Shown piece after piece: positions 1-10,129 of a DNA stretch of 64,000 nt (position 1 is its first letter; each line of letters opens with the position of its first letter). This DNA comes from Streptomyces longispororuber (GTDB taxonomy: Bacteria > Actinomycetota > Actinomycetes > Streptomycetales > Streptomycetaceae): positions 1 to 64,000 of the forward strand of contig NZ_JAMOLN010000003.1 in NCBI RefSeq assembly GCF_024448165.1, written 5' to 3'. Position numbers and translations under genes: made by a program. The notes under the pieces are model-generated. The model did not search any database, was not told the DNA's origin, and worked only from the letters and a program-made list of their open reading frames with translations.

Positions 1-10
1 AGGTGACGCC

Positions 11-1975
11 ATGACCGACAGGGTGCCCCCGCGACGCCGTGTGCCCGGCCCCGCGCGCCCCGCCAGAACCGGCAGGCCCGACGCCCAGCGGCGCCCGGCT
101 CCCGGCGCGCGCCCCGCCGCACGGCGCCCGCGCCCCGCGCCGCCGAAGGCCTCCACCCCACTGCGCCTGGGCAGCCCGCGGCCCCGGCTGCGAATGGTGA
201 GCCTGGGCCTCACGCTCGTCCTCATGGTCTTCGTCGTGCGGCTCTTCCAGGTGCAGGGTGTCGACGCGAGCGCGTACGCCGCGAAAGCCGAGCTGAATCG
301 GTACGTCAGCCACACCATCGCCGCCGAGCGCGGCGGCATCACCGACCGCAGCGGCGTCGCCCTGGCGACCAGCGTGGACGCGTACGACATCACCGCCGAC
401 CCGACGATGTTCACCGAGAAGATCACCGAGGTGAAGGACGCGCCCGAGCAGGCCGCGGCGCTCCTCTCGCCGATCATCGGGGTCGACGCGGACACGGTGG
501 CCAAGAAGCTCAGGACCAAGAAGACCCGGTACGTGCGGCTCGCCGCGCGGCAGACGCCGCAGGTCTGGAAGCAGATCAAGGACCTCAGGTCCACCCTGAA
601 CGACAAGGCCAACGCCGAGGGCCGCGAGGCCAGCGTGCTCTCCGGCGTCCTCGCCGACCCGAGCAGCAAGCGCGTGTACCCGAACGGCGACCTGGCCGCC
701 GGGATACTGGGCTGGGTCAACGCCGACGGCAAGGGCGGCGGCGGGGTCGAGCAGCAGCTGAACAAGGACCTCGCCGGCAAGTCCGGAAAGATCCGCTACG
801 CCCAGTCCGGTGGGCAGCAGGTGCCGACGGCGGGCAGCACCGAGCAGCCCGCGGTGGCCGGCTCCGACATCGAGCTGACCATCGACCGCGACATCCAGTG
901 GGCCGCGCAGAACGCGATCAGCGAGCAGGTCAGGAAGTCCGGCGCCGACCGCGGCTACGTGATGGTGCAGGACACGCAGACCGGCGAGGTCCTGGCCATG
1001 GCGAACGCGCCCGGCTTCGACCCGAACGACCTGTCGCAGGCCAATGCCGCGGCCCTGGGCAACGCCGCGCTCCAGGACGCCTACGAGCCCGGCTCCACCG
1101 CCAAGGTCATGTCGATGGCGGCGGTCCTGGAGGAGAACGCGGCCACGCCGATGACCCATGTCACCGTGCCCAACCGGCTGCACCGCGGCGACCGGCTCTT
1201 CCAGGACGACATCGACCACAAGACCTGGCACCTCACGCTCAACGGCGTGCTCGCCAAGTCCAGCAACATCGGCACCATCCTGGCGACGGGACAGCTCGGG
1301 AAGACGCAGCCGGAGGCCAACCGGACCCTGGCCTCCTACCTGCGCAAGTTCGGCATCGGCAAGCAGAGCGGCCTCGGCTTCCCCGGGGAGACCGCGGGCA
1401 TCCTCGCGGCCCCCGACACCTGGTCGACGTCGCAGCAGTACACGATCCCGTTCGGGCAGGGCTTCTCCATCAACGCCATGCAGGCGGCCTCCGTGTACTC
1501 GACCATCGCCAACGGGGGCGTCCGGATCGAGCCGACGCTGGTGCGCGGCACCACGGGCCCCGACGGCAAGTTCACGCCCGCGCCCAAGCCCAAGCAGACC
1601 CGGGTCGTCAGCGAGAAGACGGCGAAGACCGTCGCGCAGATGCTGGAGTCCGTGGTCGACGACGAGGAGGGCACCGGCACGAAGGCCCGGATCCCGGGCT
1701 ACCGCGTCGCCGGCAAGACGGGCACGGCCAACCGCGTGGATCCGGCCACCGGCCGCTACAAGGGGTACACGTCGTCCTTCGCCGGGTTCGCGCCCGCCGA
1801 CAAGCCGCGCATCACCGTCTACTGCGCCATCCAGAACGCCACGAAGGGGAGCTATTTCGGCGGCCAGATCTGCGGCCCCATCTACAAGCAGGTCATGGAG
1901 TTCGCCCTGAAGACCCTTCAAGTGCCGCCCACCGGCGCCGAGCCCGCGCGGCTGCCCGTCTATTTCCAGCCGTGA
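11..1975 (+). CDS. ftsI: Peptidoglycan D,D-transpeptidase FtsI (class B PBP3)
   Basis: Septal transpeptidase that cross-links peptidoglycan and partners the SEDS polymerase FtsW. The 654-residue product has an Arg/Pro/Ala-rich cytoplasmic tail (about residues 1-60), one membrane anchor (about 62-80), a PBP dimerisation region and a penicillin-binding domain. The catalytic motifs are present: SxxK at S362-K365, SxN at S417-S418-N419 and KTG at K569. The ATG follows AGGTGA. The TGA at 4-6 is probably the end of the preceding gene (ftsL in related clusters), but too little is in the window to call it. It heads the division and wall cluster and is followed after 60 bp by murE. Confidence 0.95.
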   Translation: MTDRVPPRRRVPGPARPARTGRPDAQRRPAPGARPAARRPRPAPPKASTPLRLGSPRPRLRMVSLGLTLVLMVFVVRLFQVQGVDASAYAAKAELNRYVSHTIAAERGGITDRSGVALATSVDAYDITADPTMFTEKITEVKDAPEQAAALLSPIIGVDADTVAKKLRTKKTRYVRLAARQTPQVWKQIKDLRSTLNDKANAEGREASVLSGVLADPSSKRVYPNGDLAAGILGWVNADGKGGGGVEQQLNKDLAGKSGKIRYAQSGGQQVPTAGSTEQPAVAGSDIELTIDRDIQWAAQNAISEQVRKSGADRGYVMVQDTQTGEVLAMANAPGFDPNDLSQANAAALGNAALQDAYEPGSTAKVMSMAAVLEENAATPMTHVTVPNRLHRGDRLFQDDIDHKTWHLTLNGVLAKSSNIGTILATGQLGKTQPEANRTLASYLRKFGIGKQSGLGFPGETAGILAAPDTWSTSQQYTIPFGQGFSINAMQAASVYSTIANGGVRIEPTLVRGTTGPDGKFTPAPKPKQTRVVSEKTAKTVAQMLESVVDDEEGTGTKARIPGYRVAGKTGTANRVDPATGRYKGYTSSFAGFAPADKPRITVYCAIQNATKGSYFGGQICGPIYKQVMEFALKTLQVPPTGAEPARLPVYFQP

Positions 1976-2035
1976 CGGTCGTGACGCACGTGATCATGAT
2001 CATCCGCACACAGTGACGACACCTTTGAAGAGCTC

Positions 2036-3691
2036 GTGACAACCATCACCCCCGATCCAGGGAACCAGCCCGCGCCACGCCCCTCGCTTCGCCCAGGGCG
2101 GGGTGCGCCCGGTACGCTCACCGCCGTGCCACACGCTGATCAGTCCCAAACCACCCAGAAGGGCGCACCCGTGACATATCCCGGGCCGCCGCGGCCGGTC
2201 GAGGTCTCCGCCACACCCCTCGCGGAGCTGGCCGATCAGCTGGGTGTCCCGACACCCGCGACGGCCACGGACGTCACCGGCATCACCCATGACTCCCGTG
2301 CCGTGCGCCCCGGTGACCTGTACGCCGCGCTGCCCGGCGCCCGCGCGCACGGCGCCGACTTCGCGGCGCAGGCCGCGACGCTCGGCGCGGTCGCCGCGCT
2401 GACCGACCCGGCAGGCGCCGAACGCGTCGCGGCCGCCGGACTCGTACCGCTGGTCGTGGAGAACCCGCGCGGCCGCATGGGCGAGTTGGCCGCCACCATC
2501 TACGGCCGGCCCGGCAAGGACCTGCTGCAGCTCGGCATCACCGGCACGTCCGGCAAGACCACCACCGCGTACCTCGTCGAGGGCGGTCTGAAGTCGGTCC
2601 GCAGCACCGGCCTGATCGGCACGGTCGAGATGCGCATCGGCGACGAGCGCATCAAGTCCGAGCGGACCACCCCCGAAGCCACCGACCTCCAGGCGCTGTT
2701 CGCGGTCATGCGCGAGCGCGGCGTGGAGGCCGTCGCCATGGAGGTCTCCAGCCACGCCCTCGTGCTCGGCCGGGTCGACGGCTGCGTCTTCGACGTCGCC
2801 GTCTTCAACAACCTCAGCCCGGAGCACATGGAGTTCCACTCCGACATGGAGGACTACTTCCGGGCGAAGGCGCAGCTGTTCACCAAGGCGCGCAGCAAAC
2901 AGGGCGTGGTGAACTTCGACGACGAGTACGGCCGTCGGCTCGTCGACGAGAGCGAGGTCCCGGTCGTCACCTTCTCGGCCGAGGGCCACCCGGACGCCGA
3001 CTGGCGCGCCGAGGGCGTCGAAGTCGGGCCGCTGGGCTCGACGTTGACCGTCGTCGGCCCCGAGGGCGAGCGGATCAGCGCCCGCGCGCCGCTGCCGGGC
3101 CCCTTCAACGTCGCGAACACCCTCGCCGCGATCGTCACCCTCGCCGTCGCCGGGATCGACCCGCAGACCGCGGCGGACGGCGTCGCCGCCGTGCCCGGTG
3201 TGCCGGGCCGCCTGGAGCGCGTCGACGTCGGCCAGAAGTACCTCGCCGTCGTCGACTACGCGCACAAGACCGACGCCGTCGAGTCCGTGCTCAAGGCGCT
3301 GCGCAAGGTCACCGAGAACAAGCTGCACATCGTGCTCGGCTGCGGCGGGGACCGGGACAGGACCAAGCGGATGCCGATGGGCGCCGCGGCCGCGCGGTTC
3401 GCCGACACGGCCATCCTCACCTCCGACAACCCCCGCTCCGAGGATCCCCTCGCGATCCTCGCCACCATGCTGGCGGGCGCCGCCGACGTCCCGGCGCACG
3501 AGCGGGGCGACGTCGCCGTCTTCGAGGACCGGGCCGCGGCCATCGCCGCCGCCGTCGCGCGCGCCGAGCCCGGCGACACGGTGCTCGTCGCGGGCAAGGG
3601 CCATGAGCAGGGCCAGGACATCGCCGGGGTGGTGCGTCCCTTCGACGACCGCCTGGTGCTTCGCGAAGCCATCGAGCAAACCCAGGGATGA
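2036..3691 (+). CDS. murE: UDP-MurNAc-tripeptide ligase MurE
   Basis: Cytoplasmic ATP-dependent ligase adding the third stem-peptide residue (LL-diaminopimelate in Streptomyces) to UDP-MurNAc-L-Ala-D-Glu. The product is 551 residues. The ATP-binding GTSGKTT loop has its lysine at K174, and the DNPR substrate motif lies at D464-R467. The GTG at 2036 is preceded by GAAGAG. This start gives a Pro-rich extension of about 50 residues ahead of the conserved fold, and a GTG at 2171 (inside GCACCCGTGACA) is a shorter alternative, so the true N-terminus is uncertain. MurF begins 4 bp after the stop. Confidence 0.95.
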   Translation: MTTITPDPGNQPAPRPSLRPGRGAPGTLTAVPHADQSQTTQKGAPVTYPGPPRPVEVSATPLAELADQLGVPTPATATDVTGITHDSRAVRPGDLYAALPGARAHGADFAAQAATLGAVAALTDPAGAERVAAAGLVPLVVENPRGRMGELAATIYGRPGKDLLQLGITGTSGKTTTAYLVEGGLKSVRSTGLIGTVEMRIGDERIKSERTTPEATDLQALFAVMRERGVEAVAMEVSSHALVLGRVDGCVFDVAVFNNLSPEHMEFHSDMEDYFRAKAQLFTKARSKQGVVNFDDEYGRRLVDESEVPVVTFSAEGHPDADWRAEGVEVGPLGSTLTVVGPEGERISARAPLPGPFNVANTLAAIVTLAVAGIDPQTAADGVAAVPGVPGRLERVDVGQKYLAVVDYAHKTDAVESVLKALRKVTENKLHIVLGCGGDRDRTKRMPMGAAAARFADTAILTSDNPRSEDPLAILATMLAGAADVPAHERGDVAVFEDRAAAIAAAVARAEPGDTVLVAGKGHEQGQDIAGVVRPFDDRLVLREAIEQTQG

Positions 3692-3695
3692 AGTT

Positions 3696-5099
3696 GTGAT
3701 CGCCCTCTCCCTCGCCGAGATCGCCTCAGTCGTCGGCGGGCAGACGTACGACATACCGGATGAACAGGCCCGGGTCACCGGGCCGGTCGTCATCGACTCG
3801 CGCAAGGTCGAGGCGGGAAGCCTGTTCGCCGCGTTCGCGGGCGAGCGCGTGGACGGCCACGACTACGCCGCCGACGTGATCGCCGCGGGCGCCGTCGCCG
3901 TGCTGGCCGCCCGCCCGGTCGGGGTGCCCGCCATCGTCGTCGAGGACGTGCAGGCCGCGCTCGGTGCGCTGGCCCGGCACGTCGTCGCCCGGCTCGGCGC
4001 CACGCTCGTCGCGCTGACCGGCTCGGCGGGCAAGACCAGCACGAAGGACCTGATCGCCCAGGTGCTGCGGCGCAGCGCCCCGACGATCTTCACGCCGGGC
4101 TCGTTCAACAACGAGATCGGGCTGCCGCTGACCGCCCTGTCCGCCACCGACGAGACGAAGTTCCTCGTCCTGGAGATGGGCGCGCGCGGCAAGGGCCACA
4201 TCAGGTACCTGACGGGCCTCACGCCCCCGAAGGTCGGTCTCGTCCTGAACGTCGGCACCGCGCACATCGGCGAGTTCGGCGGCCGCGAGCAGATCGCCGA
4301 GGCGAAGGGCGAGCTCGTCGAGGCCCTGCCCGCCGACGGCACCGCGATCCTCAATGCGGACGATCCGCTCGTACGGGCCATGTCCTCCCGCACGAAGGCG
4401 AAGGTGCTGCTCTTCGGAGAGGCCGCCGAAGCCGACGTACGTGCCGAGAATGTCCGGCTCACGGAGAACGGACAGCCCGCCTTCAGCCTTCACACACCCA
4501 CCGGGTGCAGCGAAGTGACCTTGCGCCTGTACGGTGAGCACCACGTGTCGAACGCGCTCGCCGCGGCCGCCGTCGCCCATGACCTTGGCATGTCCGTGGA
4601 GGAGATCGCCCTCGCGCTCTCCGAGGCGGGCACCCTGTCCCGCTGGCGCATGGAGGTCACCGAGCGCTCGGACGGCGTCACGATCGTCAACGACGCCTAC
4701 AACGCGAACCCCGAGTCCATGCGAGCCGCCCTGCGCGCGCTCGTGGCCATGGGCAGGGGGCGCCGTACGTGGGCGGTGCTCGGGCACATGGCCGAGCTCG
4801 GTGACGAATCGCTGGCCGAGCACGACGCGGTCGGACGGCTCGCCGTCCGGCTCAACGTCAGCAAGCTCGTGGCAGTCGGGGGCAGGGAAGCGTCCTGGTT
4901 GCAACTGGGCGCCTATAACGAGGGTTCGTGGGGTGAGGAGTCGGTGCACGTGTCCGACGCACAGGCGGCGGTCGACCTGTTGCGCAGTGAGCTGCGCCCG
5001 GGTGACGTCGTGCTCGTGAAGGCCTCCAGGTCGGTGGGCCTGGAGAGCGTGGCACAGGCGCTGCTCGAGGGCTTCGAGAGCGGGGTCGATGCCCGATGA
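3696..5099 (+). CDS. murF: UDP-MurNAc-tripeptide:D-Ala-D-Ala ligase MurF
   Basis: Adds D-Ala-D-Ala to complete the UDP-MurNAc-pentapeptide in the cytoplasm. The product is 467 residues from GTG 3696, which follows a GGATGAAG stretch overlapping the murE stop. The Mur-ligase P-loop GSAGKTSTK has its lysine at K113. The NEIG motif follows about 20 residues later, and the central and C-terminal Mur ligase domains are complete. The stop overlaps the mraY start as ATGA (5096-5099), which indicates translational coupling. Confidence 0.95.
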   Translation: MIALSLAEIASVVGGQTYDIPDEQARVTGPVVIDSRKVEAGSLFAAFAGERVDGHDYAADVIAAGAVAVLAARPVGVPAIVVEDVQAALGALARHVVARLGATLVALTGSAGKTSTKDLIAQVLRRSAPTIFTPGSFNNEIGLPLTALSATDETKFLVLEMGARGKGHIRYLTGLTPPKVGLVLNVGTAHIGEFGGREQIAEAKGELVEALPADGTAILNADDPLVRAMSSRTKAKVLLFGEAAEADVRAENVRLTENGQPAFSLHTPTGCSEVTLRLYGEHHVSNALAAAAVAHDLGMSVEEIALALSEAGTLSRWRMEVTERSDGVTIVNDAYNANPESMRAALRALVAMGRGRRTWAVLGHMAELGDESLAEHDAVGRLAVRLNVSKLVAVGGREASWLQLGAYNEGSWGEESVHVSDAQAAVDLLRSELRPGDVVLVKASRSVGLESVAQALLEGFESGVDAR

Positions 5100-6169
5100 T
5101 GAAGCAGATCCTCTTCGCGGGCGTCATCGGGCTGTTCCTGACCCTGGTCGGAACGCCCCTGCTCATCAAGCTGCTGGCCCGCAAGGGCTACGGCCAGTAC
5201 ATCCGTGACGACGGCCCGCGCGAGCACCACGCCAAGCGCGGTACGCCGACGATGGGTGGCATCGCCTTCATCCTGGCGACCCTCATCGCGTACTTCCTCA
5301 GCAAGCTGATCACCGGCGCGGCGCCGACCCTGTCGGGTCTGCTCGTGCTCGGCCTGATGGCGGGCATGGGTCTGGTCGGCTTCCTCGACGACTACATCAA
5401 GATCGTCAAGCGCCGTTCGCTCGGTCTGCGGGCCAAGGCGAAGATGGCCGGCCAGCTCACCGTCGGCATCGCCTTCGCGGTGCTCTCGCTGCAGTTCGCG
5501 GACGCCCGCGGCCAGACCCCGGCCTCCACCCGGCTCTCCTTCGTGGAGGACTTCGGCTGGACGATCGGCCCGGTGCTGTTCTGCGTCTGGGCGCTGTTCA
5601 TGATCCTCGCGATGTCGAACGGCGTGAACCTGACCGACGGCCTCGACGGCCTCGCCACCGGCGCCTCCGTGATGGTCTTCGGCGCGTACACCTTCATCGG
5701 TGTCTGGCAGTTCCAGGAGTCCTGCGCCAACGCGCAGACCCTGACCAACCCGGGCGCGTGTTTCGAGGTCAGAGACCCGCTCGACCTGGCCGTCGTCGCA
5801 TCGGCGCTGATGGGTGCCTGCTTCGGCTTCCTGTGGTGGAACACCTCGCCCGCCAAGATCTTCATGGGTGACACGGGCTCGCTCGCCCTCGGCGGCGCCC
5901 TCGCCGGCCTCGCGATCTGCTCCCGCACGGAGCTGCTCCTCGCGCTCCTCGGCGGCCTGTTCGTGCTCATCACGATGTCCGTCGTCATCCAGGTCGGCTC
6001 CTTCCGGATGACCGGGAAGCGCGTCTTCCGGATGGCGCCGTTGCAGCACCACTTCGAACTCAAGGGGTGGTCCGAAGTCCTTGTCGTGGTCCGGTTCTGG
6101 ATCATCCAGGGCATGTGCGTGATCGTCGGACTCGGCCTCTTCTACGCAGGATGGGCAGCCAAGAAGTGA
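5096..6169 (+). CDS. mraY: Phospho-N-acetylmuramoyl-pentapeptide transferase MraY
   Basis: Integral membrane enzyme that transfers phospho-MurNAc-pentapeptide to undecaprenyl phosphate, giving lipid I. The 357 residues form about ten membrane segments. Family signatures are the [12 protein letters not shown] stretch near residue 46, [17 protein letters not shown] and the late HHFELKGW motif, which include the catalytic acidic residues. The start overlaps the murF stop. An in-frame ATG lies one codon on at 5099 only if the frame shifts, so 5096 is the consistent start. The tail overlaps the murD start by 19 bp. Confidence 0.96.
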   Translation: MMKQILFAGVIGLFLTLVGTPLLIKLLARKGYGQYIRDDGPREHHAKRGTPTMGGIAFILATLIAYFLSKLITGAAPTLSGLLVLGLMAGMGLVGFLDDYIKIVKRRSLGLRAKAKMAGQLTVGIAFAVLSLQFADARGQTPASTRLSFVEDFGWTIGPVLFCVWALFMILAMSNGVNLTDGLDGLATGASVMVFGAYTFIGVWQFQESCANAQTLTNPGACFEVRDPLDLAVVASALMGACFGFLWWNTSPAKIFMGDTGSLALGGALAGLAICSRTELLLALLGGLFVLITMSVVIQVGSFRMTGKRVFRMAPLQHHFELKGWSEVLVVVRFWIIQGMCVIVGLGLFYAGWAAKK

Positions 6170-7584
6170 CCTCCACCTGGCAGGGGTTGAACATCACCGT
6201 CGCCGGTCTCGGCGTGAGCGGCCTCAGCGCCGCCCGCGCCCTGGCCGGCCTCGGCGCGTCCGTCACCGTCGTGGACGGCGGCGACAGCGCGGCGCACCGC
6301 GAAAAGGCGGCCCTTCTTAAAGAAGAGGGGATCGCCGTCCGTCTCGCGGACGCGGCCACCCTGCCGGAGGGCACGGACCTGGTCGTCACGTCGCCGGGCT
6401 GGAAGCCCTCGTCCCCGCTCTTCGAGGCGGCCCGCGAGGCCGGCGTCGACGTCGTCGGCGACGTCGAGATCGCCTGGCGGCTGCGCGGCCCGGACGCCGC
6501 GCCCTGGCTCGCCATCACCGGCACCAACGGCAAGACCACGACGACGCAGATGCTCGCGTCGATCCTGAAGGCAGCGGGCCTGCGCACGGCCGCCGTCGGC
6601 AACATCGGCACGCCGATCGTCGACGTCGTCCTCGAAGGCGACGACGCCTACGACGTGTTCGCCGTCGAGCTCTCCTCGTACCAGCTGCACTGGGCGCCCT
6701 CGCTGCGCGCCCACTCCGGCGCCGTCCTGAACCTCGCGCCCGACCACCTCGACTGGCACGGCTCCATGGAGGCGTACGCCGCCGACAAGGGCCGCATCTA
6801 CGAGGGCAACCAGGTCGCCTGCGTCTACAACGTCGCGGACAAGGCCACCGAGGACCTGGTCGTCGAGGCCGACGTCGAGGAGGGCTGCCGCGCCATCGGC
6901 TTCACCCTCGGCACGCCCGGCCCCTCCGAACTCGGCGTCGTCGACGGCATCCTGGTCGACCGCGCCTTCGTCGAGAACCGGCAGAAGAACGCGCAGGAGC
7001 TCGCCGAGGTCTCCGACGTCGACCCGCCGGCCCCGCACAACATCGCCAACGCCCTCGCCGCCGCCGCCCTCGCCCGCGCCTTCGGCGTCGAGCCCCAGGC
7101 CGTACGCGACGGACTGCGCAACTTCCGGCCCGACGCGCACCGCATCGCGCACGTCGCCGACGTGGCCGGGGTCGCGTACATCGACGACTCCAAGGCCACC
7201 AACACCCATGCCGCACAAGCCTCGTTGGCGGCTTATGAGTCGATCGTGTGGATCGCGGGCGGTCTGGCCAAGGGCGCGACCTTCGACGAGCTGGTCACGG
7301 GTGCCGCGAAGCGGCTGCGGGGCGTCGTCCTCATCGGCGCGGACCGTGGCCTGATCCGTGAGGCCCTGGAACGACACGCGCCGGAAGTCCCCGTCGTCGA
7401 CCTCGACCGGACCGACACTGGGTCGATGTCCGCGGCGGTCCAGGAGGCGGCGCGGCTCGCCCGCCCGGGGGACACCGTGCTGATGGCCCCGGCCTGCGCG
7501 TCGATGGACATGTTCACCAACTACAACGAGCGTGGCGAGGCGTTCGCGGCAGCGGTCCGCGAACTCGGCGCCACCAGCGTCTGA
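6151..7584 (+). CDS. murD: UDP-MurNAc-L-alanine:D-glutamate ligase MurD
   Basis: Adds D-glutamate to UDP-MurNAc-L-Ala. The product is 477 residues from ATG 6151, inside the end of mraY. GTG 6166, preceded by AAGAAG, is an alternative that shortens it by five residues. The N-terminal nucleotide-fold [11 protein letters not shown] is followed by the P-loop [10 protein letters not shown] with K128, and by the ELSSYQL and DDSKATN motifs. A short AT-richer patch with the rare codons CTT CTT AAA sits at about 6313-6321. Confidence 0.95.
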   Translation: MGSQEVTSTWQGLNITVAGLGVSGLSAARALAGLGASVTVVDGGDSAAHREKAALLKEEGIAVRLADAATLPEGTDLVVTSPGWKPSSPLFEAAREAGVDVVGDVEIAWRLRGPDAAPWLAITGTNGKTTTTQMLASILKAAGLRTAAVGNIGTPIVDVVLEGDDAYDVFAVELSSYQLHWAPSLRAHSGAVLNLAPDHLDWHGSMEAYAADKGRIYEGNQVACVYNVADKATEDLVVEADVEEGCRAIGFTLGTPGPSELGVVDGILVDRAFVENRQKNAQELAEVSDVDPPAPHNIANALAAAALARAFGVEPQAVRDGLRNFRPDAHRIAHVADVAGVAYIDDSKATNTHAAQASLAAYESIVWIAGGLAKGATFDELVTGAAKRLRGVVLIGADRGLIREALERHAPEVPVVDLDRTDTGSMSAAVQEAARLARPGDTVLMAPACASMDMFTNYNERGEAFAAAVRELGATSV

Positions 7585-7681
7585 GGGGACCCGTGCGGGT
7601 GCCCGGTGACGCCGGGCACCCTGGGAGGGGACGTGGCAGCGCAACAGGTACAGACGTACGGCTCACCGTCGGGGAGCGGCA

Positions 7682-9007
7682 ATGGCCGGTAGCAGTGCCC
7701 GCACCACCAAGCGCCCCACCGCACCGCCCCGGAAGACCAGCAGGGTCTACCGGGCGCGCGCCAACCCCGTACGCCGCCTGTACGCGCAGGCCCGGCGCGC
7801 CTGGGACCGGCCGCTCACCGCGTACTACCTGATCCTCGGCGCCGCACTGCTGCTCACGGTGCTGGGCCTGGTGATGGTCTACTCCGCGTCGATGATCACG
7901 GCCCTGCAGATGGGCCTGTCCAGCTCGTACTTCTTCCGCAAGCAGTTCGTCGCCGCCGTCATCGGCACGATCCTGCTGCTGCTCGCGATGCGCATGCCGG
8001 TCAAGCTGCACCGCGCCCTCGCCTACCCGATCCTCGCCGTCAGCGTCTTCCTCATGGTCCTCGTGCAGGTGCCGGGGATAGGAGTGTCGATCAACGGCAA
8101 CCAGAACTGGATCTCGCTCGGCGGCCCCTTCATGCTGCAGCCCAGCGAGTTCGGGAAGCTGGCGCTGATCCTGTGGGGCGCCGACCTGCTGGCGCGCAAG
8201 CACGACAAGCGGCTGCTGACCCAGTGGAAGCACATGCTGGTACCGCTCGTCCCGGTCGCCTTCCTGCTGCTCGGCCTGATCATGCTCGGCGGCGACATGG
8301 GCACCGCGATCCTGCTGACGGCCATCCTTTTCGGCCTTCTGTGGCTGGCCGGAGCGCCCACCCGGCTCTTCGTCGGGGTGCTCTCCGTCGCGACCGCGAT
8401 CGGCATCATGCTGATCAAGACCAGCCCGAACCGGATGGCACGCCTGGCCTGCCTGGGCCGTGCCGACGCCGGGCCCGACGACATGTGCTGGCAGGGACTG
8501 CACGGGATCTACGCCCTGGCCTCCGGCGGACTCTTCGGTTCCGGCCTGGGGGCGAGTGTGGAAAAATGGGGTCAACTTCCCGAAGCGCACACCGACTTCA
8601 TCTTCGCCATCACCGGTGAGGAACTGGGCCTGGCGGGGACGCTGTCGGTGCTCGCCCTGTTCGCGGCTCTAGGCTATGCGGGTATCCGCGTGGCCGGACG
8701 CACGGAGGACCCCTTCGTTCGATACGCCGCGGGTGGCGTGACGACCTGGATCACGGCGCAGGCCGTGGTCAACATCGGTGCGGTGCTCGGCCTGCTGCCG
8801 ATCGCCGGCGTCCCGCTCCCGCTGTTCTCGTACGGAGGCTCCGCGCTGCTGCCGACCATGTTCGCCGTGGGGCTCCTGATCGCGTTCGCGCGGGACGAAC
8901 CGGCGGCGCGGGCGGCCCTCGCCATGCGGCGAACCACGGGGGAGCGCGGGATGAGATGGAACACGATGCGACGGCGCGCCTCGGCGCGTACGTCCGGAGA
9001 GCGGTGA
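7682..9007 (+). CDS. ftsW: SEDS-family septal peptidoglycan polymerase FtsW
   Basis: Membrane glycosyltransferase that polymerises lipid II at the septum together with FtsI. The 441 residues have a basic N-terminal tail of about 40 residues and then about ten membrane segments. The SEDS signature regions include LQPSEFGKLAL, the extracellular SVEKWGQLPEAHTDFIFA loop with GEELGL, and the late GGSALL motif. ATG 7682 has GGGGAG just upstream. A 97-bp spacer separates it from murD, and murG starts 6 bp after its stop. In Streptomyces, ftsW belongs to the WhiA/WhiB sporulation regulon, and I did not find a clear site for these regulators here. Confidence 0.94.
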   Translation: MAGSSARTTKRPTAPPRKTSRVYRARANPVRRLYAQARRAWDRPLTAYYLILGAALLLTVLGLVMVYSASMITALQMGLSSSYFFRKQFVAAVIGTILLLLAMRMPVKLHRALAYPILAVSVFLMVLVQVPGIGVSINGNQNWISLGGPFMLQPSEFGKLALILWGADLLARKHDKRLLTQWKHMLVPLVPVAFLLLGLIMLGGDMGTAILLTAILFGLLWLAGAPTRLFVGVLSVATAIGIMLIKTSPNRMARLACLGRADAGPDDMCWQGLHGIYALASGGLFGSGLGASVEKWGQLPEAHTDFIFAITGEELGLAGTLSVLALFAALGYAGIRVAGRTEDPFVRYAAGGVTTWITAQAVVNIGAVLGLLPIAGVPLPLFSYGGSALLPTMFAVGLLIAFARDEPAARAALAMRRTTGERGMRWNTMRRRASARTSGER

Positions 9008-9013
9008 ATTTCG

Positions 9014-10102
9014 GTGCATGTCGTACTCGCCGGTGGGGGGACCGCCGGCCACATCGAGCCGGCGCTCGCCCTCGCGGACGCCCTGCGCAGGCAGGACCCG
9101 ACCGTGGGGATCACGGCGCTCGGCACGGAGCGCGGCCTGGAGACCCGTCTGGTCCCGGAGCGCGGCTACGACCTGGCGCTGATCCCCGCCGTACCGCTGC
9201 CGCGCAAGCCCACCCCTGAGCTGATCACCGTCCCCGGGCGGCTGCGCGGCACCATCAAGGCCGCCGAGCAGATCCTGGAGCGCACCAAGGCGGACTGCGT
9301 CGTCGGTTTCGGCGGGTACGTGGCCCTGCCCGGCTATCTCGCCGCCAAGCGCGCGGGCGTCCCGATCGTGGTGCACGAGGCCAACGCCCGTCCGGGCCTG
9401 GCCAACAAGATCGGTTCGCGGTACGCCGCCGGCGTCGCCGTCTCCACCCCGGACAGCAAGCTGCGCGGGGCCCGCTACATCGGCATCCCGCTGCGCCGCA
9501 CCATCGCCATGCTGGACCGGGCCGCGGTGCGCCCCGAGGCCCGCGCCGCGTTCGGCCTCGACCCGAACCTGCCGACGCTGCTGGTCTCCGGCGGCTCGCA
9601 GGGCGCCCGGCACCTGAACGAGGTCGTGCAGCGCGTCGCACCGCTCCTCCAGCAGTCCGGCATCCAGATCCTGCACGTGGTCGGCCCGAAGAACGAACTG
9701 CCGCAGGTTCAGCAGATGCCGGGGATGCCCCCGTACATCCCGGTACCGTACGTGGACCGGATGGACCTCGCGTACGCCGCGGCCGACATGATGCTCTGCC
9801 GCGCGGGCGCGATGACCGTCGCCGAACTCTCCGCCGTCGGGCTCCCGGCCGCCTACGTCCCGCTGCCCATCGGCAACGGCGAACAGCGGCTCAACGCCCA
9901 GCCGGTGGTCAAGGCCGGCGGCGGCCTGCTGGTCGACGACGCGGAGCTGAGCCCCGAGTGGGTCCAGGGCAATGTCCTGCCCGTGCTCGCCGACCCGCAC
10001 CGGCTGTACGAGATGTCCCGCGCCGCCTCGGAGTTCGGCCGCAGGGACGCCGACGACCTGCTCGTCGGAATGGTGTACGAGGCGATCAACTCACGCCACT
10101 AG
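9014..10102 (+). CDS. murG: UDP-GlcNAc:undecaprenyl-PP-MurNAc-pentapeptide transferase MurG
   Basis: Peripheral membrane GT28 glycosyltransferase that converts lipid I to lipid II. The product is 362 residues from GTG 9014. The N-terminal glycine-rich GGGTAGHIEPALALAD loop (about residues 6-21) binds the acceptor phosphate. The GGSQGARHLN motif opens the UDP-GlcNAc-binding C-terminal domain, with the following AAADMMLCRAGAMTVAEL segment carrying further donor contacts. The start lies 6 bp after ftsW, and ftsQ follows after 27 bp. Confidence 0.96.
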   Translation: MHVVLAGGGTAGHIEPALALADALRRQDPTVGITALGTERGLETRLVPERGYDLALIPAVPLPRKPTPELITVPGRLRGTIKAAEQILERTKADCVVGFGGYVALPGYLAAKRAGVPIVVHEANARPGLANKIGSRYAAGVAVSTPDSKLRGARYIGIPLRRTIAMLDRAAVRPEARAAFGLDPNLPTLLVSGGSQGARHLNEVVQRVAPLLQQSGIQILHVVGPKNELPQVQQMPGMPPYIPVPYVDRMDLAYAAADMMLCRAGAMTVAELSAVGLPAAYVPLPIGNGEQRLNAQPVVKAGGGLLVDDAELSPEWVQGNVLPVLADPHRLYEMSRAASEFGRRDADDLLVGMVYEAINSRH

Positions 10103-10129
10103 GCGCGTACGACACGGAGGCAGGGGAGC

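Noticed and set aside
2000..3805. Minus-strand ORF of about 600 codons opposite murE
   Set aside because: High-GC shadow of murE, with Arg/Gly/Asp-rich composition and no domain.
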